From contig MCFG01000087.1 in NCBI GenBank assembly GCA_002104895.1, forward strand, positions 1-64,000: DNA of 64,000 nucleotides. The letters run 5' to 3'. Made by a program: the position numbers and the translations under genes. The notes under the pieces are model-generated. The model searched no databases. It was not told where the DNA came from and saw only the letters and a program-made list of their open reading frames with translations. Of the stretch, positions 32,283-44,440 are shown piece after piece; positions within the stretch are counted from its first letter, which is position 1, and each line of letters opens with the position of its first letter. The DNA comes from Anaeromyces robustus. Lineage: Eukaryota; Neocallimastigomycota; Neocallimastigomycetes; Neocallimastigales; Neocallimastigaceae.

Positions 32283-35265
32283 AAAAAAGTTAGATTCTAT
32301 GCATTATGAGAGTTAATCCCTTAATGAAAATAAAGTATTAAAAATGTTTTATAATTTTATCCTTTTTTATATTTTAAATTTTAAAATTTTAAATCTTATA
32401 TGAAATAAACTATAAAGTTAAATTTTTTTTATATTTTTTTTTTCCTTTTTTTAATTTAAAACAAAAATGTTTTTTTTTTTTTAATTAAAAAAAAAAAGAA
32501 AAAAGAAAAAAAGAACAAAAGAAAAAAAAGAAAAAATAGAATGAATGAAAATAATTCTTCTTCTTATTTATTATTATTATTATTATAATTATTACAAGAA
32601 TTAAAAAAATATTTATTTTTGCTTATTTTAAAAAAGTTTATGTTTTTTTATTTTTTAAAAAAAAGTTAATACAAACAAAATAAAATAAACAAAATATAAA
32701 TTAATAAATCACTAAATCAGAAACTTTAAAAAAAATATAAAATTAAAAATAGACTGCAACCACTATCTAATATCTAATATGATAAAAAAAATTAGAATGA
32801 AATCATTATACCTATTTTCATTTGTTATTTTAATATACTTATTAGATTTATTATTTTAAAATTATCATATTGAATGGTTTTTGTTTCTTTCGTCATAAGT
32901 TACTTTTAAAATAATATATAATTTTGGAATGATCTAAAACATAATAGTATATTGTAAAATTTTGGAATTATCTAAAATGTAATAATCATAAATATAATTA
33001 TTTAAATTTTAATAATAATTATTTATTATATTATCTTAATTTATTTTATTACAAAAATATTTTGAAAAGGAAAAAAAAAACTATTAGTTAAAGATTATAT
33101 GATTAAAAAGAAGAATCAATAGTTCTGGTTGCTATTGTCGTACTATAAATAATGAATAATGATTTATAATTCATTAATTTATCTATATAACAACAACTAT
33201 TAATTTTATTTTTAATTTTTAATTTATTTTTTTTTTTCTATATTTAAAAAAATTTTATTATTGTTAATGTTGATATTATGGTTGATTATTCAATATATAT
33301 ATTTATATTATACATTTATGGTTGTACATAAATTGTATTAATATTAGTATTTTTATGTTATATATTTATGTATAATTTACATAATATAACTAAATAAATT
33401 ATAAATGTTAATTAATAATAAAAATTTATATAGTCAAAAAAGGAAATATCGACTCATGCTTAGTGTTTCTTTTTTTTTTTTATCAAAAATAAAAAAAGAT
33501 TAAAAATTAAAGTTTCATATATTAATATATTATAATTATTAAATATATTGTAATATATTGTAATATATTTCTTTTTTAATTTCTATTTATTTAAAAAATG
33601 CCGTTTTTTTTTAATATTAAATAGAAAATTAAATTAATGAAAAATAAATATTATAATATTGTATATTATGGGTAAATATAATAAATATAATAATTATATA
33701 TATAATTGATTATAAACAGTTGTAAATAAGAGCATATAATTATAAAATATTATTGTAAATATAAATAATAAATATTATTAATTATAATAATAACAATTAT
33801 GTAAATATTTTTAAATATTTGATTATTTATTTATTATTTATAATAATTTATATTATTAATAATTATAATTATTTCAATAGATTATCATTTATTTTAGTAC
33901 ATTATGTTGTTGTACAAATCTAGTATACTAAATATAAAATGTATTATATATATACATTACACAAATATATTAATTTGTATTGTAATATATATAAATATAT
34001 TAAGAATATTTATAAATTAATTATTTACAATTAATTCATATATATTTAATATATAATTTAATAATAAATAATTTACCGTAACTTAACTTCTTTGTAATCA
34101 TAATTATAAAAAAAATGTTTTTTTTTTTTTTTTTTTTTATAAAAAATTATAAAAAATAATAATAATTCTAATAATAATATAATAAACTCTAATATTATTA
34201 TAAAATTTTAAATATTAAATATTAAATAGCATTAATTAATATTAAATTAATTATATATTGAAAATATATTCTTAATATTCTTTTGTAATAAAATCTATTA
34301 TTTTAATTATTTTAATATATTATTTTAATTATATAATAATATTATTTAAATCTTATATTTATTTTTTTTTATTAATATTTTTTTTATATTATTATTTTTT
34401 AGGTGCTTTTTTTTATATATTATTATATATTGAATATATTGAATAAATAATTTTCTAAAATTTACCCCAATATTAAAATATAATTATAATATATTAATAA
34501 TATCATATTAAATGTTTATCCTTTTTTTTTCTTTTAATATTGAATTATTTAAATTAAAATTTTATTAAAAATTAATACATTATTTTTACTAAAAAAAATT
34601 TTTTTTTTATTACTTCTCTTTTTTCTTTTTCTTTTTTTTTTTTTTTTTATTCTAAAATTTTTATCATATAACTACGTATTTTATTTTATAATAGATTTTA
34701 AATTTTTATTTTTATTTTATTTTTTTTTTTTGTAAATAATTGAAATATTTATTTTTAATCTAAATTTAATTATATAATTATAAACTAATAATTATATTAG
34801 AAAGAAATATATTCATATCAATAAATAAATATTATACGCAAAATAACAGACAAAAAAAAAAAGGAAATCATATTTTCAGTGACAAATAGACAATTAAATA
34901 TATCAAATTGACAACGAAGTATTTTAATAATTCATTATAAAGCAAATTATTTTTTTGCGAGAATTTTATTTTTATTTTATTCATATCATATTTCAATAGA
35001 ATATAATAAAAATAAAATTAATTTAATTTGCTTTCTTTATAATTAACATATTCAAATGAATATTGTATATACACACAAATTATAAAATAAAAATAACAAT
35101 AAATCAAATATTGTATTATTTTTAAATTTTGTATTCCATACAATTTTAATTTAATATAAACCTTTCTTTATTTTTATATATATAAGAAAAGGTTGATTTG
35201 AAATAAAAATTTTTTATAATAAAAAAAAATTATACTTTTTTTTTAACATTTAGAAAAATTCAAAA

Positions 35266-37225
35266 ATGTATTTATTCAAATTATTTTTATTAGTTTTTCT
35301 CATAGCATTTACATATGCTGATGGTAAGTTTTATAATATATTTTATAATAATAATAATAATAATAAATGATATAATATTTAAAAATTATTATTATTTTTT
35401 TTATTAATATTATTTATTTATTTATTTTTTTTATTATTTATGAATTAATAGAGATTGAATATGAATTCCCTGAAGAATTACCTATTGGAAGTGAAATAAT
35501 AAGTTCATATACAAATGATTTAGAAAGTGATGGTAAAATGGATTTACATATTCAACTTGATGATGGTAAAAGATTTGATATTTGGTCAGTAGTTTGTCGT
35601 GCTGGTAAAGGTCAATTCAGATGGGATACCAAAAAAATACCAAAAAATACAGTTGGTGTTATTACTTATAAAGTATATGGTGATGATTATGACTTTGAAG
35701 GTGAATGTGACAAGAAAATAAAATTTGGTAAGTATTATATATTAATAAAAAAAAAAAGAAAAGATAAAAAAAAAAAGAAAAAAATTATAAATTTCATATT
35801 TGTTTTTTTTATCTTTTTTTTAAATATTAATGTTATTATTTATATTCATATTTATATTTATGTATTAAATAAATATATATAGTATCTTCTTCATCTTCAT
35901 CTTCTTCATCTTCCTCCTCTTCCTCCTCTTCTTCATCATCTTCTTCATCTTCTTCTAGTTCTTCTTCAGCAGAAAAGGATGAAAAAAATAATGCAACTCC
36001 AACTGATGATACTCCACAAAATGCACCAAGTGAAGCTACTAACGTAGTTCCAGATGATATTATTTTAAATTCATCTAGTAATAATGAGAGCAATATTCAA
36101 GCAGGTAATGATACTGAAACTAATGTTCAAACCCAACCAGCTGGTAATGTTCAACAAGAAATTCCAGTAGAACAACCAAAAACACAAGAACAAGAAAATT
36201 TACAAAGTGGAAATCAAAAGGTTGAAAATAAAGCTTCAGGTAACAATGATGACAAGAATAATTATTTACTTTACATTGGTGGAGGAAGTGGTATATTTGT
36301 TGTAGCTTTAACTGGTTTATTAATTGCTTACAAAGTAAAGTCAAAGAAAAGTCTTAATGATTATGAATTTGATTCAAGACCATATAATAATACTTCTATG
36401 GATATTTCTCAAATGCAAATGCAATCTAACTTATTAAATGGTAATTTAGCTCCAGTTAATATTCTTGGATCCCCAACATTTAATGATACATCTAAAGGTA
36501 GTCAATATGGATTATATAATAATAATAATAATCCAAAGACTTATCATGTTCCAAATATTGAATCTAATGGTAGTGCTTTATTACTTTCACCATCATTATC
36601 AAATCTTAGTGCCAATATGAATAATAGTTATTACAATAATAATTCTAATAAGAATAAGGATAAGTCTAAGCGTAATACTTATGAAATGATTAGTCCATAT
36701 GATCCAAGAGAAACTAGTTACCAAAACTTTACAGGAAACTTTGATGATAGTTTAGTTTTAGATAATAATGGTATTATTAACCTTAATAGTTCTAGTAACA
36801 ACTTTGGTGTTGATGTTAATAATAAACTTCCAAAATCTGAAAATTATTCTGCTAATCCAAGAAGTGGTAGTTTACCACGTAATAAGGTTCCAAATGATAT
36901 CGCCGTTCCATTAATGGATGATGATGATGATGAAGAAAATAAGAAGAATTACCGTTCATCAATATTAAGTTATATCTCATCTAACCGTGGATCATTCTAT
37001 GGTACTGCCCAAGCTGAACATTCTATAAGTCATATATTATTAAACCAAGTATGTACTGTAGCATATGCTTCTCAACCAGAAAATGAAGATGAATTATACT
37101 TATGTGTAGGTGATAAGGTTAAAATCTTAGAAGTATATGATGATGGATGGGCATACTCATTACATATTTCTTCAGGATTAGAGGGAATGATTCCATTAAA
37201 TTGTACAGCTGAATACTATCAATAA
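35266..37225 (+). CDS. Fus1-like single-pass membrane protein with cytoplasmic SH3 domain
   Basis: Three exons: 35266-35323, 35452-35727 and 35883-37225 (donors GTAAGT, acceptors AATAG and ATATAG). All split codons rejoin in frame, giving 558 residues. Exon 1 is a signal peptide (MYLFKLFLLVFLIAFTYA). Residues about 20-111 form a compact ectodomain with two Cys, recalling the Ig-like Kre9/Knh1 N-terminal domain (weak inference). A Ser-rich run (about 113-140) and a Gln/Asn/Thr-rich stalk, suited to O-glycosylation, follow. One transmembrane helix lies at about 240-262, with Lys/Ser immediately inside. A long Asn/Ser cytoplasmic region ends in an SH3 domain (about 501-556) with the expected ELYLCVGD acidic loop, DDGWA and GMIPLNC motifs. 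The layout matches yeast Fus1: secreted Ser/Thr-rich segment, one helix, C-terminal SH3 that recruits polarity or cell-fusion partners. The role here is inferred from architecture. Internal ATGs at 35538 and 36398 are not the start. Confidence 0.88.
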
Positions 37226-37275
37226 GTAAAAATCAGTAATATATATAAAAATCATATAAAATAATTTTAATAATT

Positions 37276-37314
<39 letters not shown>

Positions 37315-38528
37315 TGATAATAATTATAAATAATAATATAATAAGAAAAAAAAATTAGATGGATGATTTTAAAAGTTTAATACTCAAAAATATATATATA
37401 TATATATCTTGTTTTTTTTTTTTTTTTTAAGTATGATGAAAAAAAATATATATCTTATTATTTTTATTTTTTATTATGAAGTCAATAATAATAATAATAA
37501 TATCCATACAAACAATTTTTTTTTTACTTCAAATTTATATTATAAAATATATTAATTATTTAAAAATAAAATATATATTCATATATAAATATAAATGAAC
37601 ATTTTAGTTTAAAAATTTATTATATTTATTATTAACTTGTAGTAAAGTTATTAATAATAATAAAATTTTCATTATAATTTTTTAAAAAAAAAAAAAAAAA
37701 AAAGATTTCATCCATCTTTTAGAATTATTATATTTATATTTTAATAAATAAATATTATGTACAATAATATACATATAATATATTTTTATATAAACTTAAA
37801 TACAACACAACAGCACATATATAAACATATAGATTAAATAACAACAGCAATATTTTATTTTATTTTTTTTTCTAAAAATTTCTTTTTAAATCTCTATTAT
37901 ATAGTTAAAAACCCTTTTATATATTTTTTTTAATATTTTAATACTTTATAATATTTAATATTTTTTTTTTTTATTTTACTTTTAATAATTATAATAGTAA
38001 TATAATATTAATAAATAAATATAAAATAAATATTATAAAAAAAAAAAAAATAATTTTTTTTCTTCCTTACTTGCTTTTTTTAAATTATGTGTTAATTACT
38101 ATATATAACTTTATATTATGGATTTTTTTTTTTTCATAACCAACCTTATCAGAAAACAGTTTAAATCCATTAATGTTTTCTTGGTATAAATAGTTTTAAA
38201 TAAAATATTTATTATTTTTTATATTATTATTTCAATATTATTAGTGAATTAATTCACTAAAAAACATTAAATTATAAATATATTATTAATAATAATAGAT
38301 TTTGTTAATCTTTTATACTATTCAATATTTGTTTTTTTTTTATTTAGTATTATTTATATTGTGAGTGATATTTAAATTTTTGGATTTTTATATATATATA
38401 TATATATATGAGTTTAAGCTTTTTATTTTATTTTATTTTTTTTTAATTTCGCTTTATTTTTTTTTTTATTTATTTTTTCTTTTTCTTCATATTTTCTTTA
38501 AAGTATCTATGATATAAAACATTTATAA

Positions 38529-38773
<245 letters not shown>

Positions 38774-38926
38774 ACAAGAATAATTATTAATATAATTTTT
38801 AAAAAAAAATAAATATTTTCTTTAATAATTATATTATGAAATTATACATTGCTAATTATGTAATGTTTAAAATTTAGAACATTTAATTTCAAATCTATTA
38901 TATATTGTTATTATTACATATAATTA

Positions 38927-39105
38927 CTTTTAAAGTTTTATTGAAATTAGAATAATTTCAAAAAAAAAAAGCTTTTAAAGTTATATTGAAATTAGAATAA
39001 CTTCAAAATAACTTCAAAGTTTTTTTTTTTTTTTTTATTAAATAAACACTAATTTTATAATAAAAGTTTTTTTTATTAAATAAACATTAATTTTATAAAA
39101 ACTAA
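38927..39105. repeat. Two adjacent short tandem duplications
   Basis: A 37-bp unit starting CTTTTAAAGTT and containing ATTGAAATTAGAATAA occurs at 38927 and 38972 with a few differences. Right after it, a 36-40-bp unit with TTTTTATTAAATAAACA and TAATTTTATAA occurs twice at about 39030-39105. Confidence 0.75.
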
Positions 39106-39418
39106 TATATATTGTTCTCTTTTCAATATTACCATTAAATTTATTCCTATTTATTACTACACATTACACATTAACATTATCGTTAAAATAATATACATTA
39201 TCACCACCCATAATATTAAAACATTATAATCAATTACTATGATTTTTAAAAAGTAGAAACAAAAAATATTTAAAATAAAAATAACACTAAATATTCTTAA
39301 ATAATAAAAAATTTATATATTTTTTATTTTTTATTTTTATTTTTATTTTTATTTTTTTTCTAAATTATATATTTATATTATAATTTAATACTTTATTTTT
39401 TATTCTTTTAACTATTAT

Positions 39419-39784
39419 CTAAAGATTATATTTTAATTTTGATATAGCCGTATTAACAATTCTAATTTCAATATTAGAATTATCATGAATATTAGTTTCG
39501 TAAAGTGCAGTCTGTGGAGAGTAAACGCGATTGATAACTTCATGAGTTGTTGTATTAATTAATAATACTTCTTCAAATTCTGGAATATTTAAATACATAC
39601 GAATAGAATTAATTAAATATTGTATAGTAGCAAAACTTTCGACTTCGAAAGGAAAGGTATTAGAAGATGGATATCCATAATAAGTGAATTGTAATTTGAA
39701 ATAAACTGGTGTATTATCTGGCATTTCATTAAGATTACCACTAATACCAGTAGAACGACGTAAACCGTAAACGTGACCGATCAT
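39419..39784 (-). CDS. Small conserved-looking protein, ubiquitin-like pattern
   Basis: A 121-residue, apparently single-exon ORF, starting at 39784 and ending at 39419. It stands out from the AT-rich noise by balanced amino-acid use and many non-AT codons at the N-terminus. Residues about 28-112 show a beta-grasp-like rhythm: a beta strand (VYFKLQFTYYG), a helix-like segment (TIQYLINSIRMYLN), a strand (EEVLLINTTT) and a closing LYETNIHDNSNIEIRIV, which resembles the ubiquitin-fold pattern of a 'tL.d.gI.dnstI.l' turn plus a final strand. There is no C-terminal diglycine, so conjugation like ubiquitin is not indicated. I recognise no named family. An upstream exon is possible but no splice acceptor is needed. 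Confidence 0.65.
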   Translation of the reverse strand: MIGHVYGLRRSTGISGNLNEMPDNTPVYFKLQFTYYGYPSSNTFPFEVESFATIQYLINSIRMYLNIPEFEEVLLINTTTHEVINRVYSPQTALYETNIHDNSNIEIRIVNTAISKLKYNL

Positions 39785-42014
39785 TTTTGTATATATATAT
39801 ATATATAAATATTATTTTTTTTATATGTTAAAAATATATAAAAATATTAATATCTATTGATTTTTTTTTTATGAAGATATATTTTTTTTCTTGATGAAAA
39901 TATATAATTCTTTTTTTTTTTCTTATTAAAAAAAAAAAAATAAAAACTTTTTTTTAAAAAAAATATAAAAATTGTTCTATTATTTGTTGGTTAATTTATT
40001 TGAAATATATTTTATATTTTTTTTATTTGGTATAGAGATAAAAGAAAGAGTAGAGGCTTTTTTCTTTTGTTGTTTTTCTAAAAAAAAAAAGTTTTCTAAA
40101 ATCTAATGATATATTATTTGAAAAGTTTTTTTTTTTTTTTTTACTTTTGATTTAAAAATTATATATTTTCATAAATTATTTTTGTTATGAATTTGCTATT
40201 TTTGGTGTAGTACTTTTAATTGTAAAGTTTGTACAAATAAAAGTATTTATGAATATTTTAGAAAGTATAATTATATTTGAAAATAAATCTTCAATAAATA
40301 TATATATACTACTAATGAATAATAGTAACGCTACTATACAAAAGTTTGAAAATAATTTATACATATATGCTTTTAAAGATAATTAAATATATATTTATTT
40401 TTTTTTATATTATGTATTTATTTCGATACATATACTAATAGAAGATATAACTTTTATTACTAAAAAAAATTATACTAAAATTGTTTTTAATATTGTTTTC
40501 TTATTATTATTATTATTATTATTGTAATAAATAAATATTATATGGTATTATTTCTATTATAATTAGTCTTAATCCTTTATTATTATTCTTGTTTGTATTT
40601 TTGTAATGAATAAATAATAATCAGGAAAAAGACTTTTTAATATGTAGTTACTGTTAGTCAACTTTTTGATATATAAATATTATAAAATATTATAAAATTA
40701 ACAAAATTTTAATTACTTATATAAATAAAAGAAAAAAAAAAGAAAAAAAAAAGGAATTTTTATATTATATATATATATTTTTTTTTAAATAGTTAATTAA
40801 AAAAAATTAAGGATTATTAAAAAAAGGATATATATAAATATAAACTTAATAAATAAAGAATAATTATATATAAAACAATATCATAAAAAATAATAATAAT
40901 TAATTTTATTTAATATTAATATATAAATTAAAATATATGTTTTATTGGCTGTTATTGAAAGAAATTATAATTTGAAATTTATTGGGTTTAATTATAAGAA
41001 ATTGAAGTAGGACAAAAAAGTATACAAAATTAAATTTGATTTTTAAAAATTAAAAAAATAATAATTATATAAAAAAAAACATTATAAAATAAAAAAGAAT
41101 TTTAATTATAAAAAAGAATAAAAAAATATGAAATAATAGAAAAGAGAGATAATTATATATCATAATATTACTATAATAATAGTAATAATAAAAAATAATT
41201 CAATACTATTTATCAAAATAAATTAAAACTTTTACCAACTAATAATTTTTTATTTACTACAAATAAACAATAAATTTCTAAACTAAGATATATATATTAA
41301 TAGAAATATTTTGTAAAATAAAAGTAAAAACTTTTTTTCCTTATATTTTAATTATATATGCTTGTATTTTTTTTTTTATATTTTATTTTATTTTATTAAG
41401 CTTATCATAGATAGATAATTTTATTTCTCTTAATTATTATTAATTTATAAATATTTATAATAATTATTATAAATATTTATAAATATAAATAAAAAAAAAT
41501 ATTTTTAAAATCTTTTATATAGATTTATATTAATAAATATATTATATTATATTATATATTTATATAATCAATATAAATAAATAGAATTTTAATTAATTAC
41601 ACAATAGGTGTGACAATCTTTTTTTAATTAAAATTTTTAAAACGTGATCAAATTTTAAATATTATAAAAATCTTTTTATAATAAAAAAATTTTAAAAATA
41701 AAAAAAAAACTAAAAAAAAAAAAAATGACTTATTTATAGAATTTTTTAGTGTAACTCTAACAAAGAAATTGTTACAAGAATCTAGGAAATTAGAATCAAA
41801 TCTATCTATTCTAAAATAGTAAAGAATTAGAGTATTTATGACTAAGAATAAAAAAAATAAACAAAAATAATAATAATAATTTTAAGAGATTATTGATTTA
41901 AAATAATATATTAATTTTCATTATTTATAAAATTTTTCAAAAATTTAGTTCTATTATTTTTTTTTTAATTGGCTTAATATATGTTAATTAATATTGATAT
42001 AAAAATGTATTTAA

Positions 42015-42095
<81 letters not shown>
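42015..42095. repeat. (AAT)n microsatellite
   Basis: About 27 uninterrupted AAT units followed by TAATATTAATATTAATATT. Confidence 0.9.
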
Positions 42096-42096
<1 letters not shown>

Positions 42097-43044
42097 TAAT
42101 ATTAATATTAATATTATAAAATTTATTAAAATAAGAAGAAAAGATTAATTTTATAGAAATAATGATTTATAAAAAAAAAAATAAATTAATATTTATTATA
42201 GTAATAAGTTAAAAAAAATAAATAAGCCTTTTCAGTAATAATAATAATAATAATAAATAATAATAAATAATAAAACAAATTAATATTATTCATTTTCGAA
42301 TAAATATTATATATATTTTTAATAATAATAAATATCTTCTAATTATTTTTAATTAATAAAAAAATTAAATTTTAATTTTATTAAATATCTTTTCTCGTGT
42401 AATTTCATTATACATTAATAATATTTAATTATATATGAATTTGACATTTTTTAAAGAAATGATAAAAAAAAAAGATATTATAAAATGTAATTTTATAATA
42501 TCATTTGATTTAGTTTAATTAAATATAATTAAAAAAATTTTCCCCCCTTAATTATTTTTTCTTTTTTTATTAAGTATAAAACATTTTAACAGGAATAGAA
42601 AAATAATAAAAAAAAGAAAAGAAAAAGAAAAAACAATTAAATAATCTTTGCTTAGCTTTAAAATATTATTATCTTCTTTATTTATTTTCTTTTGGTTATA
42701 TATTTTTATTCATATTATTAAATTAATATATATTCAAAAAGTTTCTAATAATTTTCTTTTTAAAATTATTATTTATTATATATAATTATTATAATAATAA
42801 TTTATTAAAAAGATATTTGCAAAATTCTAAATAAAAAAATTAATATCATTACTTTTAATTATTGTTTTATAAATTATAATTTAACCCCAAAAATATTTAA
42901 TTTTCAATTTTTTTTATTTCTTTTTTTATTATCATACATATAATAATTTAATTATTATTTTTATTTTATTATAATATAAATGTAATGAAATAATATAATT
43001 GAAAGTGAAATGAAATAAATCAAATCAATGAATTTAAAGAATTT

Positions 43045-43170
43045 AAAAAAAAAAAAAGAAAACTGAAGAATATAAAGATTTAAATGAGAATGTAAAAAAG
43101 TGAGAACAAAAAAAAAGAAAACTGAAGAATATAAAAATTTAAATGAGAATGAAAAAAGTGAGAACAAAAA
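43045..43170. repeat. Tandem duplication, about 61 bp
   Basis: The block AGAAAACTGAAGAATATAAA, then TTTAAATGAGAATG and AGTGAGAACA, occurs twice in tandem (first copy from about 43057, second from about 43118). The copies differ by one substitution and small A-run indels. Confidence 0.8.
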
Positions 43171-43445
43171 AAAAATAATAATAATAAAAATAAAAAATTA
43201 GTTAAAAAATTTTGTATGAAATAATTTCTATATTTAATTTTTTTTTTATATATATTAATAAATATCAATATAGTTTTAATTATTAAATAGAAAGAAAAAA
43301 CTATTTTATTTATTTTAAAATTCATTTCATAATAATATATGATATTAAAAAATTATGATATTTTTATACTTTTTTTTTATTATAAAAACCAACCACACAC
43401 TCTTTATGTTTTATTAAATTATTGTACCAATTTCTGAGCAAATTA

Positions 43446-43486
43446 CGTATTAAATCAAACTAAAAGTTTTAGTTTGATTTAATACG
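43446..43486. repeat. Perfect 20-bp palindrome with 1-nt loop
   Basis: The left arm at 43446-43465 starts CGTATTAAATC and ends CTAAAA. The right arm at 43467-43486 is its exact reverse complement, and a single G separates them. Such an arm length is hard to obtain by chance, even in AT-rich DNA. It lies about 80 bp before a tRNA-like cluster. Confidence 0.85.
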
Positions 43487-43564
43487 GTACAAAATATAAT
43501 TACTTAATAGATAAATAAATAAATAAATAATTAATTATTATTATGAATTGTATATTTACTAAAT

Positions 43565-43680
43565 GGATAGTAGTTCAATGGATAAAGTACATTTTATATA
43601 TATGATTTGTAAAAGTCGTTAATACATAAATAATTGTAATTTCAAATGCCCAAGGTCGAGAATTATTTATAACATTTCAC
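43565..43680 (+). other. tRNA-like (SINE-like) fragment
   Basis: GGATAG followed by TAGTTCAATGG (43571-43581) fits a Pol III A box. It is followed by TTTATATATATGATTTGT and AAAGTCGTT. The last part recurs at 44392-44421 next to a B-box-like GTTCGAATT, so 43565-43620 looks like the 5' half of the same tRNA-derived repeat. No complete cloverleaf can be drawn here. Confidence 0.35.
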
Positions 43681-43793
43681 TTGAGGCGTATGATCATACA
43701 TAATATTATTAAGTAGTAGATATAATATGGCTTATATCTATAATCATTTAAATCCTTGACTTGACATTTTTTTGGAGCAGTTCAATTAAAGTA

Positions 43794-43967
43794 TATTTAA
43801 AAATTAAGGAATATTACATTTTATGAATGAGGTAGTAGCTCAGTGGTGCGTTATGTAGGTGACTTTATATAAAATAAAAATATTTAAAAATTAAGGAATA
43901 TTACATTTTATGAATGGGGTAGTAGCTCAGTGGCGCGTTATGTAGGTGACTTTATATAAAATAAAAA
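43794..43967 (+). repeat. 87-bp tandem duplication carrying a tRNA 5' half
   Basis: Copy 1 is 43794-43880 and copy 2 is 43881-43967. By eye they differ at only two bases (A/G before GGTAGTAGC, and T/C in GTGGTGCG). Each contains the A-box sequence TAGCTCAGTGG. Only copy 2 continues into the matching 3' half at 43968-44025. Confidence 0.85.
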
Positions 43968-44025
43968 TATAAAGTTAGCGGGCTGCATGTAAAAACGGAC
44001 TCTTGTTTAATTCTCTCCTACTCCA
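43916..44025 (+). tRNA. tRNA-like gene or pseudogene with intron-like insert
   Basis: GGGGTAG (43916-43922) pairs with CTACTCC (44018-44024) as a 7-bp acceptor stem with one G.T pair and a following A as discriminator. The A box TAGCTCAGTGG (43923-43933) matches consensus. A B-box-like GTTTAATTC (44005-44013) has one departure from GWTCRANNC. Between them is a hairpin CTTTATAT / ATATAAAG (43950-43974), as an intron might form. The T stem and D stem do not pair well and I cannot assign an anticodon, so a tRNA pseudogene or tRNA-derived short interspersed element is at least as likely as a working tRNA. Confidence 0.35.
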
Positions 44026-44346
44026 TTGTTTTTATTTTTATTTTATATGTTTTGATTATTATTATTATTATTATTATTATAATATTATATAGTGATATAA
44101 TTAATATCTTTTATATAATCTTTTTATATTTTATTTGTTAATATTTTAAATTAAGTATTATCAATTTATATTATTAATTAATAAAATATAAGATTTATAG
44201 AAATTTTTATATAATAATTTGTTCTATGATATGGTCATAAATAAAATTAATATTTATAATTTTATTTTAATTCTTCCATATGAATGAAAGTATCAATATA
44301 CACAAAATATATATGCAATAAAAATTCAATTAAAAGTATAAAATTT

Positions 44347-44395
44347 AAAAATTATTAATTCTATAATGATTACCATTATAGAATTAATAATTTTT
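44347..44395. repeat. Perfect 22-bp hairpin, 5-nt loop
   Basis: The left arm at 44347-44368 (ending AATTCTATAATG) and its exact reverse complement at 44374-44395 flank the loop ATTAC. It directly precedes a tRNA-like 3' half (44392-44440). Confidence 0.85.
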
Positions 44396-44440
44396 ATATA
44401 TATGATTTGTGAAAGTCATTCGTGTTCGAATTTTTTCTGT
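44392..44440 (+). other. tRNA-like 3' half with B-box-like motif
   Basis: TTTTATATATATGATTTGTG and AAAGTCATT match 43592-43620 with about two differences, followed by GTTCGAATT (44424-44432), an intact B-box-like word, and TTCTGTC. The terminal CTGTC could pair with the GATAG of the 43565 fragment, suggesting that both derive from one tRNA-like repeat family. Confidence 0.35.

Larger units (their letters stand above)
27511..35265. other. Gene-poor AT-rich spacer
   Basis: No gene supported over 7.7 kb. The stretch contains a perfect 14-bp hairpin at 28365-28398, a 67-bp TAATTAATAATT-rich unit repeated at 29484-29600, short dispersed word pairs (TAATATGGATTGATTA at about 29637 and 30121; CATGTATATACATACAAAATA at about 29747 and 30383), a compound AAAT repeat field at 31960-32282, and isolated less-AT patches (31440-31470, 33120-33150, 34840-34920) that I cannot assign. 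Confidence 0.55.
39785..43440. other. Intergenic AT-rich spacer
   Basis: No gene supported. It contains T-rich runs upstream of the small minus-strand gene, an (AAT)n tract at 42015-42095, and a two-copy tandem repeat at 43045-43170. Nothing else was recognised. Confidence 0.6.
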
